Positions 53,701-64,000 of a stretch of 64,000 nucleotides of DNA are shown piece after piece (within the stretch, counting starts at the first letter, position 1; every line of letters starts with the position of its first letter). The position numbers and the translations under genes are program-made. The notes under the pieces were generated by a model. The model did not search any database. It was not told where the DNA came from and worked only from the letters and a program-made list of their open reading frames with translations. The stretch is from positions 6,391,001-6,455,000 of the forward strand of contig CM034126.1 of assembly GCA_019914995.1 (NCBI GenBank), given 5' to 3'. This DNA comes from Acanthochlamys bracteata (taxonomy: Eukaryota; Streptophyta; Magnoliopsida; Pandanales; Velloziaceae).

Positions 53701-53975
53701 TAGGCTTCAATTCAAATCTTTGCTCAATGGTGGTGTTAACTAAGTTCTTGTTTATATTCTGGCATGCCCATTCATTGAAGGGATTCGAAAATCTTATAGA
53801 AGCTATGAAAAAAGCGAGGAGGCTGAATAACCATGTCTTCTCCATGTTGAGGGCTAGCTGCCCTCTTGAAGACAAGGTAGCTTTCGCCATCAAGCAAAGT
53901 GGTGCTCTCCAGCATCGGGTTCGATTTGTCAATACGACTTCTGCATTTGAAACACTTCCACAAAAGGGTGCTTGA
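21304..53975 (+). CDS. PIR: PIR / PIROGI (SRA1, CYFIP homologue), WAVE/SCAR complex subunit
   Basis: Thirty coding exons: 21304-21357, 22786-22858, 23332-23396, 24706-24783, 25351-25470, 26470-26540, 27778-27870, 29384-29453, 29682-29746, 30309-30504, 30614-30765, 32558-32651, 33432-33644, 34140-34351, 35287-35431, 36254-36422, 36947-37023, 38515-38685, 40177-40253, 40348-40450, 43660-43779, 43865-44008, 44847-44996, 47078-47221, 47567-47654, 49275-49402, 49893-50100, 51069-51241, 52937-53158, 53781-53975. The sum is 3870 nt, 1289 aa, close to the usual plant length of about 1280, and every phase agrees. Landmarks are MAIPVEEAIAALSTFSLE at the start, the Rac1-binding DUF1394-type region near 60-300, the CYFIP domain after it, and AFETLPQKGA at the end. 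In Arabidopsis PIR joins NAP1, SCAR, ABI and BRK1, binds ROP GTPases and activates ARP2/3 actin nucleation. All introns are GT-AG except intron 11. Intron length, up to 3.2 kb, makes the gene large. I see no lesion. Confidence 0.96.
24335..24388. repeat. 28-bp tandem duplication in PIR intron 3
   Basis: A 26-base phrase containing CTTATGATTAGAACTTGTCA occurs at 24335-24360 and again, identical, at 24363-24388. This suggests recent local slippage or duplication. Confidence 0.9.
29555..29576. repeat. (TC)11 microsatellite in PIR intron 8
   Basis: An uninterrupted TC dinucleotide run of 22 bases lies about 100 bp after the exon 8 donor. Confidence 0.95.
30893..31312. mobile_element. Foldback MITE inserted in a TA run, within PIR intron 11
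   Basis: The left end (GGGAGGGATAGGTGCACTCC) and the inverse of the right end (GGGGAGGGTTAGAGGCACTCC-like) pair. The pairing continues through arms of about 200 bp, including a shared AAAATTTCAGCTCAATCGG block, to a short TATATAT-rich centre near 31100. The element is bounded by TA dinucleotide repeats, 30882-30892 and 31313-31339, so it probably targeted TA-rich sequence. It has no coding capacity. The family is not assigned: the long arms resemble foldback or Mutator-like MITEs, the TA flanks resemble Micron or Stowaway types. Confidence 0.8.
31313..31339. repeat. (TA)13 microsatellite at the right border of the MITE
   Basis: Twenty-seven bases of alternating T and A. A shorter AT run borders the left end of the same element at 30882-30892. 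Confidence 0.95.
32083..32102. repeat. (CT)10 microsatellite in PIR intron 11
   Basis: An uninterrupted CT dinucleotide run of 20 bases. Confidence 0.95.
39485..39697. mobile_element. Candidate small MITE in PIR intron 18
   Basis: The left end GGGCATGTTGGGATCGC and the inverse of the right end (GGGTCATTTGGGATTGC) agree at 13 of 17 positions. The body is about 210 bp, AT-rich and non-coding. No matching target duplication is evident, so the borders may be off by a few bases. The ends resemble plant hAT or Harbinger MITEs. Confidence 0.4.
41759..41785. repeat. Poly(A) tract of 27 in PIR intron 20
   Basis: Twenty-seven consecutive A residues. It could be a retroposon tail on the plus strand, but no recognisable retroposon body lies directly upstream. 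Confidence 0.9.
42115..42480 (-). mobile_element. tRNA-derived SINE-like segment
   Basis: Read on the minus strand, TAGTCTAATTGG (42464-42453) matches a Pol III A box and GTTCGAGTCCC (42420-42410) matches a B box. They are 32 nt apart, as in tRNAs. The body downstream is not tRNA-like. It includes blocks of GATCGCACTTGG-like sequence and a degenerate tandem of AAGTCGA-containing units at 42120-42220 (plus-strand reading). No clear tail or target duplication was found, so the borders are approximate. The alternative is a decayed tRNA gene. Confidence 0.4.
42684..42725. repeat. Perfect 42-bp palindrome
   Basis: Two 21-base arms starting CCACTATCATGCCC meet without a loop in an ATATATAT centre. 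Symmetry stops exactly at both ends. It may be the joined termini of two MITE arms or the centre of a very short foldback element. Confidence 0.95.
48608..48940. repeat. Diverged direct duplication, period about 200 bp, in PIR intron 25
   Basis: A block containing AATAGCAAATGT, GATGCATACC, and then CTGCAGT and GCTAAATGAG occurs once from about 48610 and again from about 48810, in the same order with substitutions and small gaps. It is non-coding. Confidence 0.7.
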
Positions 53976-55894
53976 TAAATCTAGCAAAATTTTCTGCATT
54001 CCGTCTGTTGGAGTTTATTAGGGATACTCGTTACTGCAAAGAGTCTGTCTATCTATGTATATTGATTTACCTTCTTTTTTAGCTTTACTACGTACATCTT
54101 GTTTTGATATCCTTGGCAACAACTCATGGTTCATTTCTCAAGTTTAGTAGTAAATCCACATGTTCCACTTAATTTATCTGTATATATCGTGACCAGAAGA
54201 CAATTATTTCTTGTATATTACTGATTTTTATGTTCTATTATGTTTGCAAAATTTCACAGGATCAGGAATCTATTTAGGTGGATTTCATTTTCATGTTTAT
54301 AAATGGTGTTATTTTGCTTTACCAGATAAAAAGTAAAATGTATTTTCTAAAATTCGTATTATGCAATCCTGTGCAAGAATTTTAACTGTGACTGAAAAGT
54401 ATTGGTAACTTGAACCTATTTTGTGATTCTCTTGGTAACATTTGTTTATATTGATAGTCTTGTAAAATTTTCCTAAAATTTAAACGATTGTTGCTAGCTG
54501 CATGCCATGCATTTAGTTTTTGGTTTGAATTAAGGTAGGTTTCGTTTAAAATTACAAGGGAAATATTGTAAGGAATATCAACTGGTCCAAATCAATGAGC
54601 ATTCAGTATTTTTATATGCCGATTGTCTATAGTCCAAATCTGAGTCATGTAAATGTCTAGATATTTGTTCGTGTTACGGTCCACTTTGAATAGGCGGAGG
54701 AGCTGCTAAGGACATCAATTATAGGAGGTAAAAGTTCAATTCATAAATATCATATGAATGAAGAAGCTGTCATTTTGACGCACTATATGTAATTTTTCGG
54801 TTAATAGACCAGCAAAAGTCATCGTCAAAAGTTCATCATCCTATCGATTGCCAACAAAATAATCTTGATTTAGTCGACTTCTTGCTTTCAAGTTGATATG
54901 ATAATAAGGTCATCACAGCATTAACAAATTGTAATGCTCCATATTGGCTCTGCCTATCCAATCTGCTATACTAATCCTAATGTATATGTGGTTTTAATTG
55001 GCCAGATGATGCAATATGTATAATCGTAATGCTAATTGGTAAATCCTCCAATTTTTAGATTATCATCCTTTTTGCTTACATTGCATTGTTTTAAGAACCA
55101 ATCAAGAGAAAGAAGCTCAATAAACATGGCCAAAAATTTTGCCCTTTAGGTGATCTTGTAAGGACCCTGTTACATAATACTTCAAATCGCTCGAACCATC
55201 CTGTTGAGTGAAGCTAGTTTTGGCTCTTTTTTTTTAATTGGGTAGATGCTAATCTAAATTTTCAGCAAATAAAAGTTTGAAACCAATGCTTCTACTGAAA
55301 AAGAATGCCGTTAGTTCTTAACTTTGTCTCGGGGTTGAAATTGTACGAAGGTTCAGCCTCATGTTAATTTATGCATATGAAACCATGACTTGGTCAATGC
55401 TGTCGCGTGATTCACTTTCATGCTGAGCAGAGCAATTCCATAAAAATAAAAAAAGCAACATTAAAGCTTGTGACAGGTAAGTTGGCCAATAAAGCAACAT
55501 TAATTACCTGTATAATGTAAATATAATAGGACAACTCCTAGGTGTTGTATGTAGGTAACTGCGGGTGACAAGTAAAAACATGGAATTCGGGGTTAATGTG
55601 TCGATACATGTTGGATATAGAATTATTAATATTTTGTAAAAGTAAGACTTTCAATTATAATAACGTAATGATATATTGGCACATAAATTCCAATTTGGTT
55701 TATAGGTCAAATGGCCAAGCAGAGCAACATTTTTCTTAATAATTTCATTCTCCATCCTCATCTTTCACAGGTTGAGATTACCTGTATCCGTCACTGTCAT
55801 GGTAATTTACAAATTTGGTGTACAATTTAACGAACTACACTATAAGAGTAGCTCCAAGCTTAAGCTCAACCTCCACTACTACTTGCAAACTCCT
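53976..55894. other. PIR 3' region and promoter-side intergenic DNA of the receptor kinase
   Basis: The first few hundred bases should be PIR 3' UTR. The rest is AT-rich and has no recognisable gene or repeat. In-frame codons upstream of the chosen start of the receptor kinase extend back to an ATG at 55772, but the extra 41 residues do not look like part of the family and lie before the signal peptide. Confidence 0.45.
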
Positions 55895-58800
55895 ATGCCG
55901 TCACCCACCCGAAAGCTTGAAACGATGGGAGGTAGAATATCTCCCAAGTTTCTTCCTTCCCTTCTTATGTTGTTCTTCTTAACACTTCTGATTTCTCAAG
56001 CATCAGCTTCATTGACGTCCCAAGGAAGAGCTCTCCTTCAATGGAAGGCTGCCCTGCAAGCGCAAGCACTACATTCTTGGACAGTCAATAGCAGTCCATG
56101 CAACTGGAGTGGAATAACATGCATCCATGCACGCCCCAACAGGAGAGGTACAATAGCCAACATAAGCCTCCCTAATTCAGGCATGGTCGGCAGGCTCGAT
56201 ACTCTCAACTTCACCGCCTTGCCTTCGCTTAACAGCCTCAATCTTACCTCCAACAGTCTCCTTGGTCCTATTCCACCAGCTATCACACAACTCCTTAGGC
56301 TCAAGTCCCTTGATCTCTCCACAAACAACTTCACAGGTGAAATTCCCTCAAAGCTTGGCTCCATGTACCGTCTTCAGTTCTTAAACCTTTCCGTCACTCA
56401 GATAAGTGGTTCTGTTCCTTCCTCCATAGCTAATTTAACAAATCTTAGATCATTGTACTTGTTCAATACCCATGTGTCAGGTCATATTCCAGTTGAGTTG
56501 GCCAGGCTTAAGAGACTTGTGGCTCTGGACCTGTCGTCTAACTCTCTCTTCGGCTCCATCCCTCAGGAGTTGGGAGAACTTACAGATCTCGACTTTCTGT
56601 ATTTGAATGATAACAACCTTATTGGATCCGTTCCTGCTTCTCTAGGAAATCTAAGCAAGCTTACCCATCTGCATCTGTTTGATAATCAACTTTCTGGGCA
56701 TATTCCTTCTGAACTTGGCAACTTGAGAAATTTGGTGGAGCTGAAGATGTGCCATAACCATTTCACAGGTTCCTTGCCATCTTCCTTGGGAAACCTAACT
56801 AAGATTGGTCTTATGTATATATTCCATACAAATATCTCTGGTCCGATACCTAAGGAACTTGGAAACCTCAGACACCTGAGAGACTTAAAGCTCTATGAGA
56901 ATAACTTGTCAGGGTCAATACCACTCAGTCTTGGAAACCTAACACGTCTTGAAATTTTGCACTTGGCTTTAAATCAAATCTCTGGCTCAATACCACCTAT
57001 TTTCAGCAAAATGAAAAACATTACCCAAATTTTCGCTTTTGATAACAAACTCACTGGCCCTTTGCCCCCAGACTTGACAAATCTTACTGATCTTGTTTAT
57101 CTAGAAATTTCTAACAACCTCCTAACTGGGCAACTTCCTCCAGATGTTTGCAAAGGAGGGAAACTTGGATACTTTGTAATGAACGATAACTTTTTCCATG
57201 GTCCAATTCCAAGAAGTCTCAAGAATTGCACTAGCCTTGTCAGGGTGAGGCTTGAACAAAACCAGCTTGAAGCAAATGTTTTTGAAGATTTTGGAGTCTA
57301 CCCAAATCTCAAATACATGGACATCAGCTCTAACAAACTCTCTGGAAAAATGTCACCATCTTGGGGGAGATGTCTTAACTTGACAATGCTCAACATGTCC
57401 AACAACATGATAAGCGGAGAGATACCACCAGAATTGGGGCAACTCACTTCCTTAGGAGAACTGGACCTTTCTTCCAATAATTTAACTGGAGAGATCCCAA
57501 AATCTTTGAGCAAGTTACCTAATATTTTTTTCCTGAACCTGCGCAACAATCATCTTGTTGGCTCATTTCCACCAGAACTAGGAAAACTCGCCAACCTTCA
57601 GAACCTAGATCTTTCAGCTAACAACTTCACTGGACATATAGGAGCTCGATTAGGTGATTGTATGAAACTCCAATTACTAAATCTGAGCTTCAACAGCTTC
57701 TATGGATCTATTCCTTTCGAAATAGGCAATCTTGTACACTTGCAGGATGCATTAGACTTGAGTCACAACTCAATCAGTGGGAACATCCCTTCACAACTAG
57801 GCAAATTGAAACAGTTGCAAAAATTAAATCTCTCCAACAATATGTTATCAGGTGGTATTCCACCATCCTTTGGAGATATGATCAGCCTCTCCTCCATAGA
57901 CCTATCATACAATAATTTGGATGGTCCACTTCCTGATTCTCTCTTCTTTCAGAACGCATCACTTCAGTGGTTTATTCATAATAAAGGTTTGTGTGGTGGC
58001 GCTAAAGGGTTACCTTCATGTCCTCCATCAAATGGACCTGGTGCTGCAGATAAGGCTCGCCGCTCTCACCACCATGCTCTTATTGTCATTCTCATTCCCA
58101 CTATCGTAATCTTACTTCTCTTACTAACTTTTGTCGGAATAAAGTTGGCAAGTACTATGAAGAAGAAGGAAATTGTACATGACCAAACTAAATTAGTAGA
58201 AGATATATTCTTTACATTGGAGTGCAGTAGCAAACAAGCGTATGATGAGATCGTCCAAGCATCAGAGGACTTCAGCGATAGTTACTGCATTGGTGCCGGT
58301 GGAAGTGGATGCGTCTACAAAGTAATGCTATCATCAGGTAAGAAGGTGGCAGTCAAGAAAATTCATCAAACAGAATTGGAGAAGTCAATGCATGAGAAGC
58401 CTTTCAGGAATGAAATCCGAGCTATGACAGAAGTGCGGCATCGGAATATTGTGAAGCTATATGGGTATTGCTACACTGCTCAACACAAGCTTCTAGTGTA
58501 TGACTACATGGAGAAAGGGAATTTAGGAACCATTCTGAAAACTGAAACACAAGCCAAAGAACTGGACTGGGTGAAGAGAGTGAATGTTATTAAGGATATT
58601 GCTAGTGCTCTATCTTACATGCATCACCATTGCAAACCAGCAATCGTGCACCGCGATATCAAAAGCAACAATATCCTCCTAGATGCAGAGTTCAAGGCCT
58701 GCGTTTCTGACTTTGGCATTGCTAGACTCCTGAATCCTGATTCATCCAATTGGACTGCCCTTGCAGGAACCAATGGGTACATGGCCCCAGGTTAGCATTT

Positions 58801-59430
58801 CATAAAATCTTGCAATCACTACAACTAGGTGACTACTAATAGTTTTAAAATTTTTACTTTTACTCCTAAATAAAGTAGCAATGTAGTGTTGTGTAGTGTA
58901 TATACATACAAACGTAATGGACGCAAGCATATCACATTTTCGCTCCAACTTATATATTTGTTTGTTATCAAGTATTTCCTAATCAAGCACAAATTATTAG
59001 AATAACTCTGGCTTTTAAAGTAAATCACAATGCACTGGATTCAATTTACCTCTTCATTCTCGCAGAGCTTGCCTATACGATGAGGGTGACTGAAAAATGT
59101 GACGTGTATAGTTTTGGTGTTGTTTCACTTGAAGTAATTCTGGGAACACATCCAAGCGATTTCGTCGCCAATTTATCTACATATATTATAGAGGGAAAGT
59201 TGCTGAAGGATATCGTGGATCAACGTCTTCCATCTCCAATGGGTCAGTTGGCAGATTCAATTGTTCTGGTATTCACAGTAGCACTGAGATGCTTTCACCG
59301 TGATCCACAATCACGTCCAACAATGAAGCATATATCTGAGGAAATATTTGGTGTTCCTGAGCCTCATTTCCTTCCACCTTTTGATAAAATGAAGCTAGCT
59401 GATATAACTAAACGCAACTCTTTTGTTTGA
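55895..59430 (+). CDS. LRR receptor-like kinase, MIK2-like (LRR-XII type)
   Basis: Two exons, 55895-58790 and 59066-59430, joined inside the kinase APE motif (CCCAG|GTTAGC ... CGCAG|AG), give 1086 aa. Order: signal peptide near residues 12-34, LRRNT_2 cap ([13 protein letters not shown] ... CNWSGITC), roughly 20-plus LRRs of the NLxGxIPxxLGxL kind, a membrane helix near 727-748, then a kinase. The kinase has a [10 protein letters not shown] loop, the VAVKK lysine near 819, HRDIKSNN near 918, DFG near 938, and APE across the intron, so it looks catalytically complete and of RD type. Relatives named MDIS1-interacting receptor-like kinase 2 act at the plasma membrane in peptide and immune perception in Arabidopsis. 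The ligand here is unknown. The start could also be 55925 (MGGRISPKF), which puts the signal peptide nearer the N-terminus, or 55772. The single intron in the kinase is typical of the subfamily. Confidence 0.9.
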
Positions 59431-60287
59431 TATCCGTCATGGTTGTAAAGTTGATAATATTCGTTTTTGTTGGATGTTACTTAATGTACACAAGTAGCTG
59501 CTTTGTGTTATTAGATGTACAGTTTGGATGTGCGTCCTTATCATTTGCCTTTTGGCATCTCTTTTCTACTTAACTAATTGAAGTAGTATCTTTAAAATTA
59601 TCAGTTGGTGATTATCAGACTTGTCACTTGATATAGATTACCAACAGTGTTGGCTTCAATTATACCTCCACTTAAGCATCAAAACACAAGACTACATCCA
59701 GATTTATTCCTTTTATAAATGAGTAGTATATGCCGAAACAACTATCCATGAAATTTGAGTCTTACAAAATTGAAGTGGGAGTTGGAGGATAGAGCCCCAT
59801 TTCACCTAGTCAAGTTTTTGTCCTTTCAAAAGTATTAATGCTGAAACTATCAGCAAAAATTATAATCTTTCTAAAAATTAATCAATACTACTATAATGTC
59901 AAAGTGTATTGTCATAAGCAAGTACATCGCGTGATTGCTCGAAGATAATCTCAAAACGAATATTTGATAGATATAAATAGTTCTAGGCAATGGTGTTAAT
60001 TATATTCGATGTTCTTGTGGTTATGTAAGATAAGGAGCGAGTCCTCCAGGTTATATAAAGTACTATTTTTACCTACTTGAAGCAATCTTCATCCTGAGAT
60101 AGTAAGAGAAGTTTTTGCCTAATTAAGAGAGGCTATCTACGTCAAAGTGCTCAGCGCAAATAGAAGTTTTCAGCAACTAAATGAGCATTACAACCCGATA
60201 GCGTTCGTCAGTCTGCTATTGCTTGACCTTGCATTCGAGAGCAAAATTAAGATTATCTAGTTGAATTAGTCAGATAACAAACAAGTT

Positions 60288-60418
60288 GTACTACAGGGTT
60301 TACATTCATGTCGTTTGTAAAAAAAAAAAAAAAACTGAAGGCTACAAACATTAGCCAATGGGAACATAAGAGCTGAGCTAACAGCAAGCAGAGTGTACTA
60401 CAGGGTTTACATTCATGT
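60288..60418. repeat. 24-bp exact direct repeat, 107 bp apart
   Basis: A 24-base phrase containing CTACAGGGTTTACATTCATG occurs at 60288-60311 and, identical, at 60395-60418. A poly(A) run (about 14 A) lies between, just after the first copy. Confidence 0.9.
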
Positions 60419-61080
60419 AATCCTTTTCTTTTTCTAGTTTGAAGCATGAACGAAGTCAGCTCCGTTCTATTGCTTAGAAAAATTTTACAATTATCACTGG
60501 ATGTTTGTGAGATCCTTCCAGCTCATAACCAGAATCATTCTGAGCAGAAGGATATATATATTACAAATCAAATTACCTCTTAGATTTCAAATTAATGCCT
60601 CGTTTTTATAAAATTTAGTTGTACCTCTGACATCATGCAAGTAACAGTCTTCATTGATAGATGAATTGAATCTTCTGATTATAAATAATTTCAGATCTAA
60701 TAATTGAAGTCAGCACATCTCGACATACCTAACCTATAATATATTGTGTAAGAATATGTTAAACAATAATCAAGTTAAACCTAAGGGTCAAATACATACA
60801 ATTGATGTTGAAGCATGAAACCAATAAAGCAGAAGTGCTGACTCTTGGTATCCCCATCATGCATATCGAGGCAATATGCAAGATAGCAGGTACTCAGGGG
60901 AGTGCTAACCTTCAAACAAACATAATTAGCTAGCGATCATTGTCATGACAGTGCAGAAAGAGACCCAAATGAGACTAAAGGTAGAACACTACTGATTAAG
61001 CAAAACCGTAAGTTCGCACTCACTACTCGCTCTCATGAAACTATGTAACACGAGCTTTTAATAAGTAATTATTAAATAAC

Positions 61081-62357
61081 TATAAGACAAGACTGATCAC
61101 TCCAAGGTTAAGCACAAGTGCTGCGTTTCGAATCTCCACCCTCAACTTCAAACCATGGAAACTTGGCAATCTCTCAAGTTCTATTCTTACCTTCTTCTGA
61201 TCATGTTTTTCATGGCCGAATATATCTACCCAAATAGCATTAGTATTTTTTGTATGAATAAAGTGCAGTAGCTACCAACTAGTCTTTAACCACTGCAATA
61301 GCTTGACAAAATAAGGTGAGGGAAGATTTAGCATTTCTCTTTTCTCAGTTGTCTTACGTACTTCTCCTTCTTATTTTTATTTTTGAAAATTCATAGAGTG
61401 ATGCGAGTGAGTAAAATGGATCAACTTTAAGATCAGAGAACCCACTAAGGCAGACATTTATATTTAATTCTTTCACTACAGTTTTATTTGTAACAAAAAG
61501 TGTTGCTTGTTAGAATCTTGTCATATTCATTTGTATCAAAGTTTTCTTAAAAAATGTTCAGTAATTGACAAAATTACATGAAAAAAACAAACCAGAAGTA
61601 TAATACACAGTCTACAGTTCACCACAAAATGACTGTTCATCCCACAGTAATTCAAATTTGTAAAATTCAGTCCATTAAAATAATGGAAATTAGGCTTCAA
61701 TAGTAATTAGGGCATTACCTTGTATGTCTAACGGTATGTTTCGATATGATAGTAATATATAAGAGTAAGATAAAATAAAAATAACTGAGATAAGAGTAAT
61801 TAGGAATAATAATAATTATTTATCTTATCTTGTTTGAATATATTAGTAAGAGTAATGAATAACACAGAATTATCATGTTTGGTTTAAAGAATAAACCGAA
61901 GAATAAATAAGATAATTTTTTATAAAATTTCTAAAATGCCCGCCCATCTTATTTGCTCTAGTTGAACTAAAGTAATGTGCTTTTTTCATGTTTTAAACTC
62001 CTTAGTCCTTACACTGTTGAAAGACTATCAGAATGTTAGTACGGTGACTCTTGGATAGCATAACTTAAGTTGAAGTAATAGAACATAGAAATGTTTCAAT
62101 TGCATGAACAGAATTTGCAAGCATGTAATGATCTAAACAAAGTACTATAAGATTTACCAACCGAATGATTTTAAATTTTCAAACAGAAAGGTAAAAAGTT
62201 TTGAGACCTTCTTCAACCATTATCAAATATTAAACTTTATTAGAATAGAGTGAAATGCCATATAAGACAAGCTGGTCACTCCAAGGTCAAGCACAAGTGC
62301 TGCGTTCCGAATCTCCACCCTTAACTTCAAACCATGGAAACTTGGGAATCTCCCAAT
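61081..62357. repeat. Pair of about 97-bp direct repeats spaced 1180 bp
   Basis: Copy 1 starts at 61081 and copy 2 at 62261, both beginning TATAAGACAAG. They share CACTCCAAGGT, AAGCACAAGTGCTGCGTT, CGAATCTCCACCCT and AACTTCAAACCATGGAAACTTGG, at around 90% identity by eye. The TTTCGAATCTCC part resembles a Pol III B box, but no properly spaced A box is seen. The interval between them is non-coding. Confidence 0.85.
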
Positions 62358-63617
62358 TTTGTATAAATACTGAAGATCTTGGATAAAATATAAAAATTGA
62401 AAATACGATAAAATACGATAAATATGTAGAAAAACTGTCACCAACTTGAGAAAAAAATATACGAACGAGACAAAAAAGAATCCACTATCAGTAATTGAGT
62501 TATACTCTTCACTCCTCTCGAAGAACAATCAATGCTTTCTTACCGGAGCAAAACATACTTAATTATAATAATATAAGAAAGTCTCATAAGAATACATAAC
62601 ATACAATATCCTATATGCGCATAATTGCTATATATAGTACTACTACACTAGTGGATCAATGTCTCACACACATTGTAATGTTTGAGCATTTTTTTACACT
62701 GCTATTGCACCTTGCCTCGCCTTAGAGTTGTGCTACCATTAAATGCACGTTGGTTGGTGTAATAGCAAAACTACCTCGTACGGACATCCAAATCATAACC
62801 CTAATTAACGTAAATGTAAGCTATATTAGAGTAATTTAATCATAGCCCAATAAGGCCTAATCTTGCAATTAGCTCAAGTATCTTGCAAAGTGTTTTATCC
62901 CTGCAAATTCCTACTAAAAACACTTTGCATTATCTTCTTATTTAAACATCGTAAAATAACACATTCTATCAACCATAACTACGATACGATTATCCGCGCA
63001 TATTATTTTGCAGTTCTCCCACTGCCCTACAGCTCAGACATGTCCTATCCTAGTAAAACTATAAGCTCAAACTGTTGATGCACCCACTCGAAACACACCA
63101 TTCTTCTTACTTTACCACCTAGACTAGAGAATAAACTGACAAGAAATGGGCATAGACTTGGCTTACAATCCTCCACGAAGCTATGTAGAAATCCTTTGAT
63201 AACTCTTATTCTATCTCGGTCCATTGCACCTGAGAATCTTGGTCTCAAGTCTCACTATCTCACCTTGTAGCCAACATTCGAGATAGACAATAAATATCCA
63301 GTCTCAACACCGTTCTTTGATACTTCTATCTGAAATTTATTCTATCAAGTTCTCCTTACTTGTCCTTCTGGTTGAAGAATTTGGACCGTTTTATAAGGTC
63401 TGCTATATGTGACCTTCACCAATCACTTTTACTAACAATTACCTTCCGAGACAGTGAATCCAAAATAGTACCTCTATATGCCAATAGTGCTTGTACCGAC
63501 GATCCAACAACGATACATGATGTGCATACAGTCTGTTGAAATATAGCTACTGCCTCTAGGCTTTACATAGTCCATGTATGTACTTGTCTCCGTTTGGCTG
63601 ACTCTGTATCATGGTTG

Positions 63618-63715
63618 TTAAAATCCCGATTTAAATCTTAAAATCTTACGATTTTACATCAACAAAACGATCCTACTTGATACAAGATCCCGATTTTACT
63701 TACGATCTTACGATT
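63618..63715. repeat. Short-period repeat with AATCCCGATTT / CTTACGATTT motifs
   Basis: Within about 100 bp, CCCGATTT occurs twice and TTACGATTT occurs twice, with intervening GATC and CGATCC pieces. Such sequence is often found near the ends of plant DNA transposons. No boundary or duplication could be placed. Confidence 0.45.
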
Positions 63716-64000
63716 TCATGTTACAAAAAATTTTCATGAATCAGAAGAGCTCTCGAAGATTTTAAATGAAGCTGAAATAGCTAAATAGTTCGTTTGTAGC
63801 GTGTGCAGTTATGCTTAGTTTATTTTGTGAGAAATTTATTATTAGAACAAAATATTTTTTGTATGGTAGTATTTTAAATTATATTTTTTCTCTTTATTTT
63901 GAAGCGATAAAGACGGATTGTCTGATTATATAAGAAATTAGATTTTCTAAATATGGTATAAGTGTACATTTACAAATAATGACATAATATATAAAAATAT

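Larger units (their letters stand above)
59431..64000. other. Intergenic region with repeat debris, no supported gene
   Basis: No frame here resembles a known protein. It contains the direct repeats at 60288-60418 and 61081-62357, a MITE-like AT-rich block near 61735-61960 (GTATGTTTCGATATGATAG and CATGTTTGGTTTAAAG ends), and an AAAATC/CGATTTTA-rich segment at 63618-63715. The part from 62640 to 63550 is slightly more balanced in base composition and may be retroelement-derived, but I see no protein domain. Confidence 0.5.

Noticed and set aside
61120..61140. tRNA gene suggested by a TTTCGAATCTCC B-box-like motif
   Set aside because: No spaced A box, no acceptor or anticodon stem, and the motif is part of a repeat present twice.
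63045..63248. 67-codon minus-strand frame near the right edge
   Set aside because: No recognisable domain. The surrounding sequence is repeat-like and the frame is short.

Overview
The window is nuclear DNA of a flowering plant. The evidence is AT-rich non-coding sequence, genes split by many GT-AG introns, and plant-specific families: a TRM/DUF4378 protein, a plant-type PIR (SRA1/CYFIP) subunit of the WAVE/SCAR complex, and an LRR-XII-type receptor kinase. The coding regions are not GC-rich, which argues weakly against a grass. I cannot name the species. No prokaryotic, organellar or CRISPR features were seen.

Layout. (1) 1-3.8 kb: AT-rich intergenic DNA with repeat debris. (2) 3.8-10.4 kb, plus strand: a TRM-family gene (TON1/PP2A-linked cortical microtubule organisation) with four coding exons, 5995-9990, 1002 aa, and two short upstream ORFs. 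(3) 10.4-12.9 kb: intergenic, with a possible two-exon gene relic at 10916-11380. (4) 12887-20593: a 7.7-kb PIF/Harbinger DNA transposon with terminal inverted repeats and a 3-bp ATA duplication. It carries a transposase and a Myb/SANT-like partner gene, both on the minus strand and both broken, plus a 254-bp tandem repeat and a subterminal hairpin. (5) 21.1-54 kb, plus strand: the PIR gene. I reconstructed 30 coding exons from splice sites, 3870 nt, 1289 aa, with every junction in frame. Intron 11 looks like a U12-type AT-AC intron. Several introns hold transposon debris, including a foldback MITE inside the U12 intron, a tRNA-derived SINE-like segment and a perfect 42-bp palindrome. (6) 55.9-59.4 kb, plus strand: an apparently intact MIK2-like LRR receptor kinase with one intron. 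(7) 59.4-64 kb: intergenic DNA with direct repeats and MITE-like pieces but no convincing gene.

The three host genes are independent transcription units on the plus strand. TRM and PIR both bear on cytoskeleton-dependent cell shape (microtubule and actin respectively), but their adjacency is probably coincidental. I found no clearly new multi-gene system. The most notable items are the AT-AC intron carrying a MITE, the anatomy and decay of the Harbinger element, and the composite repeat cluster in PIR intron 20.
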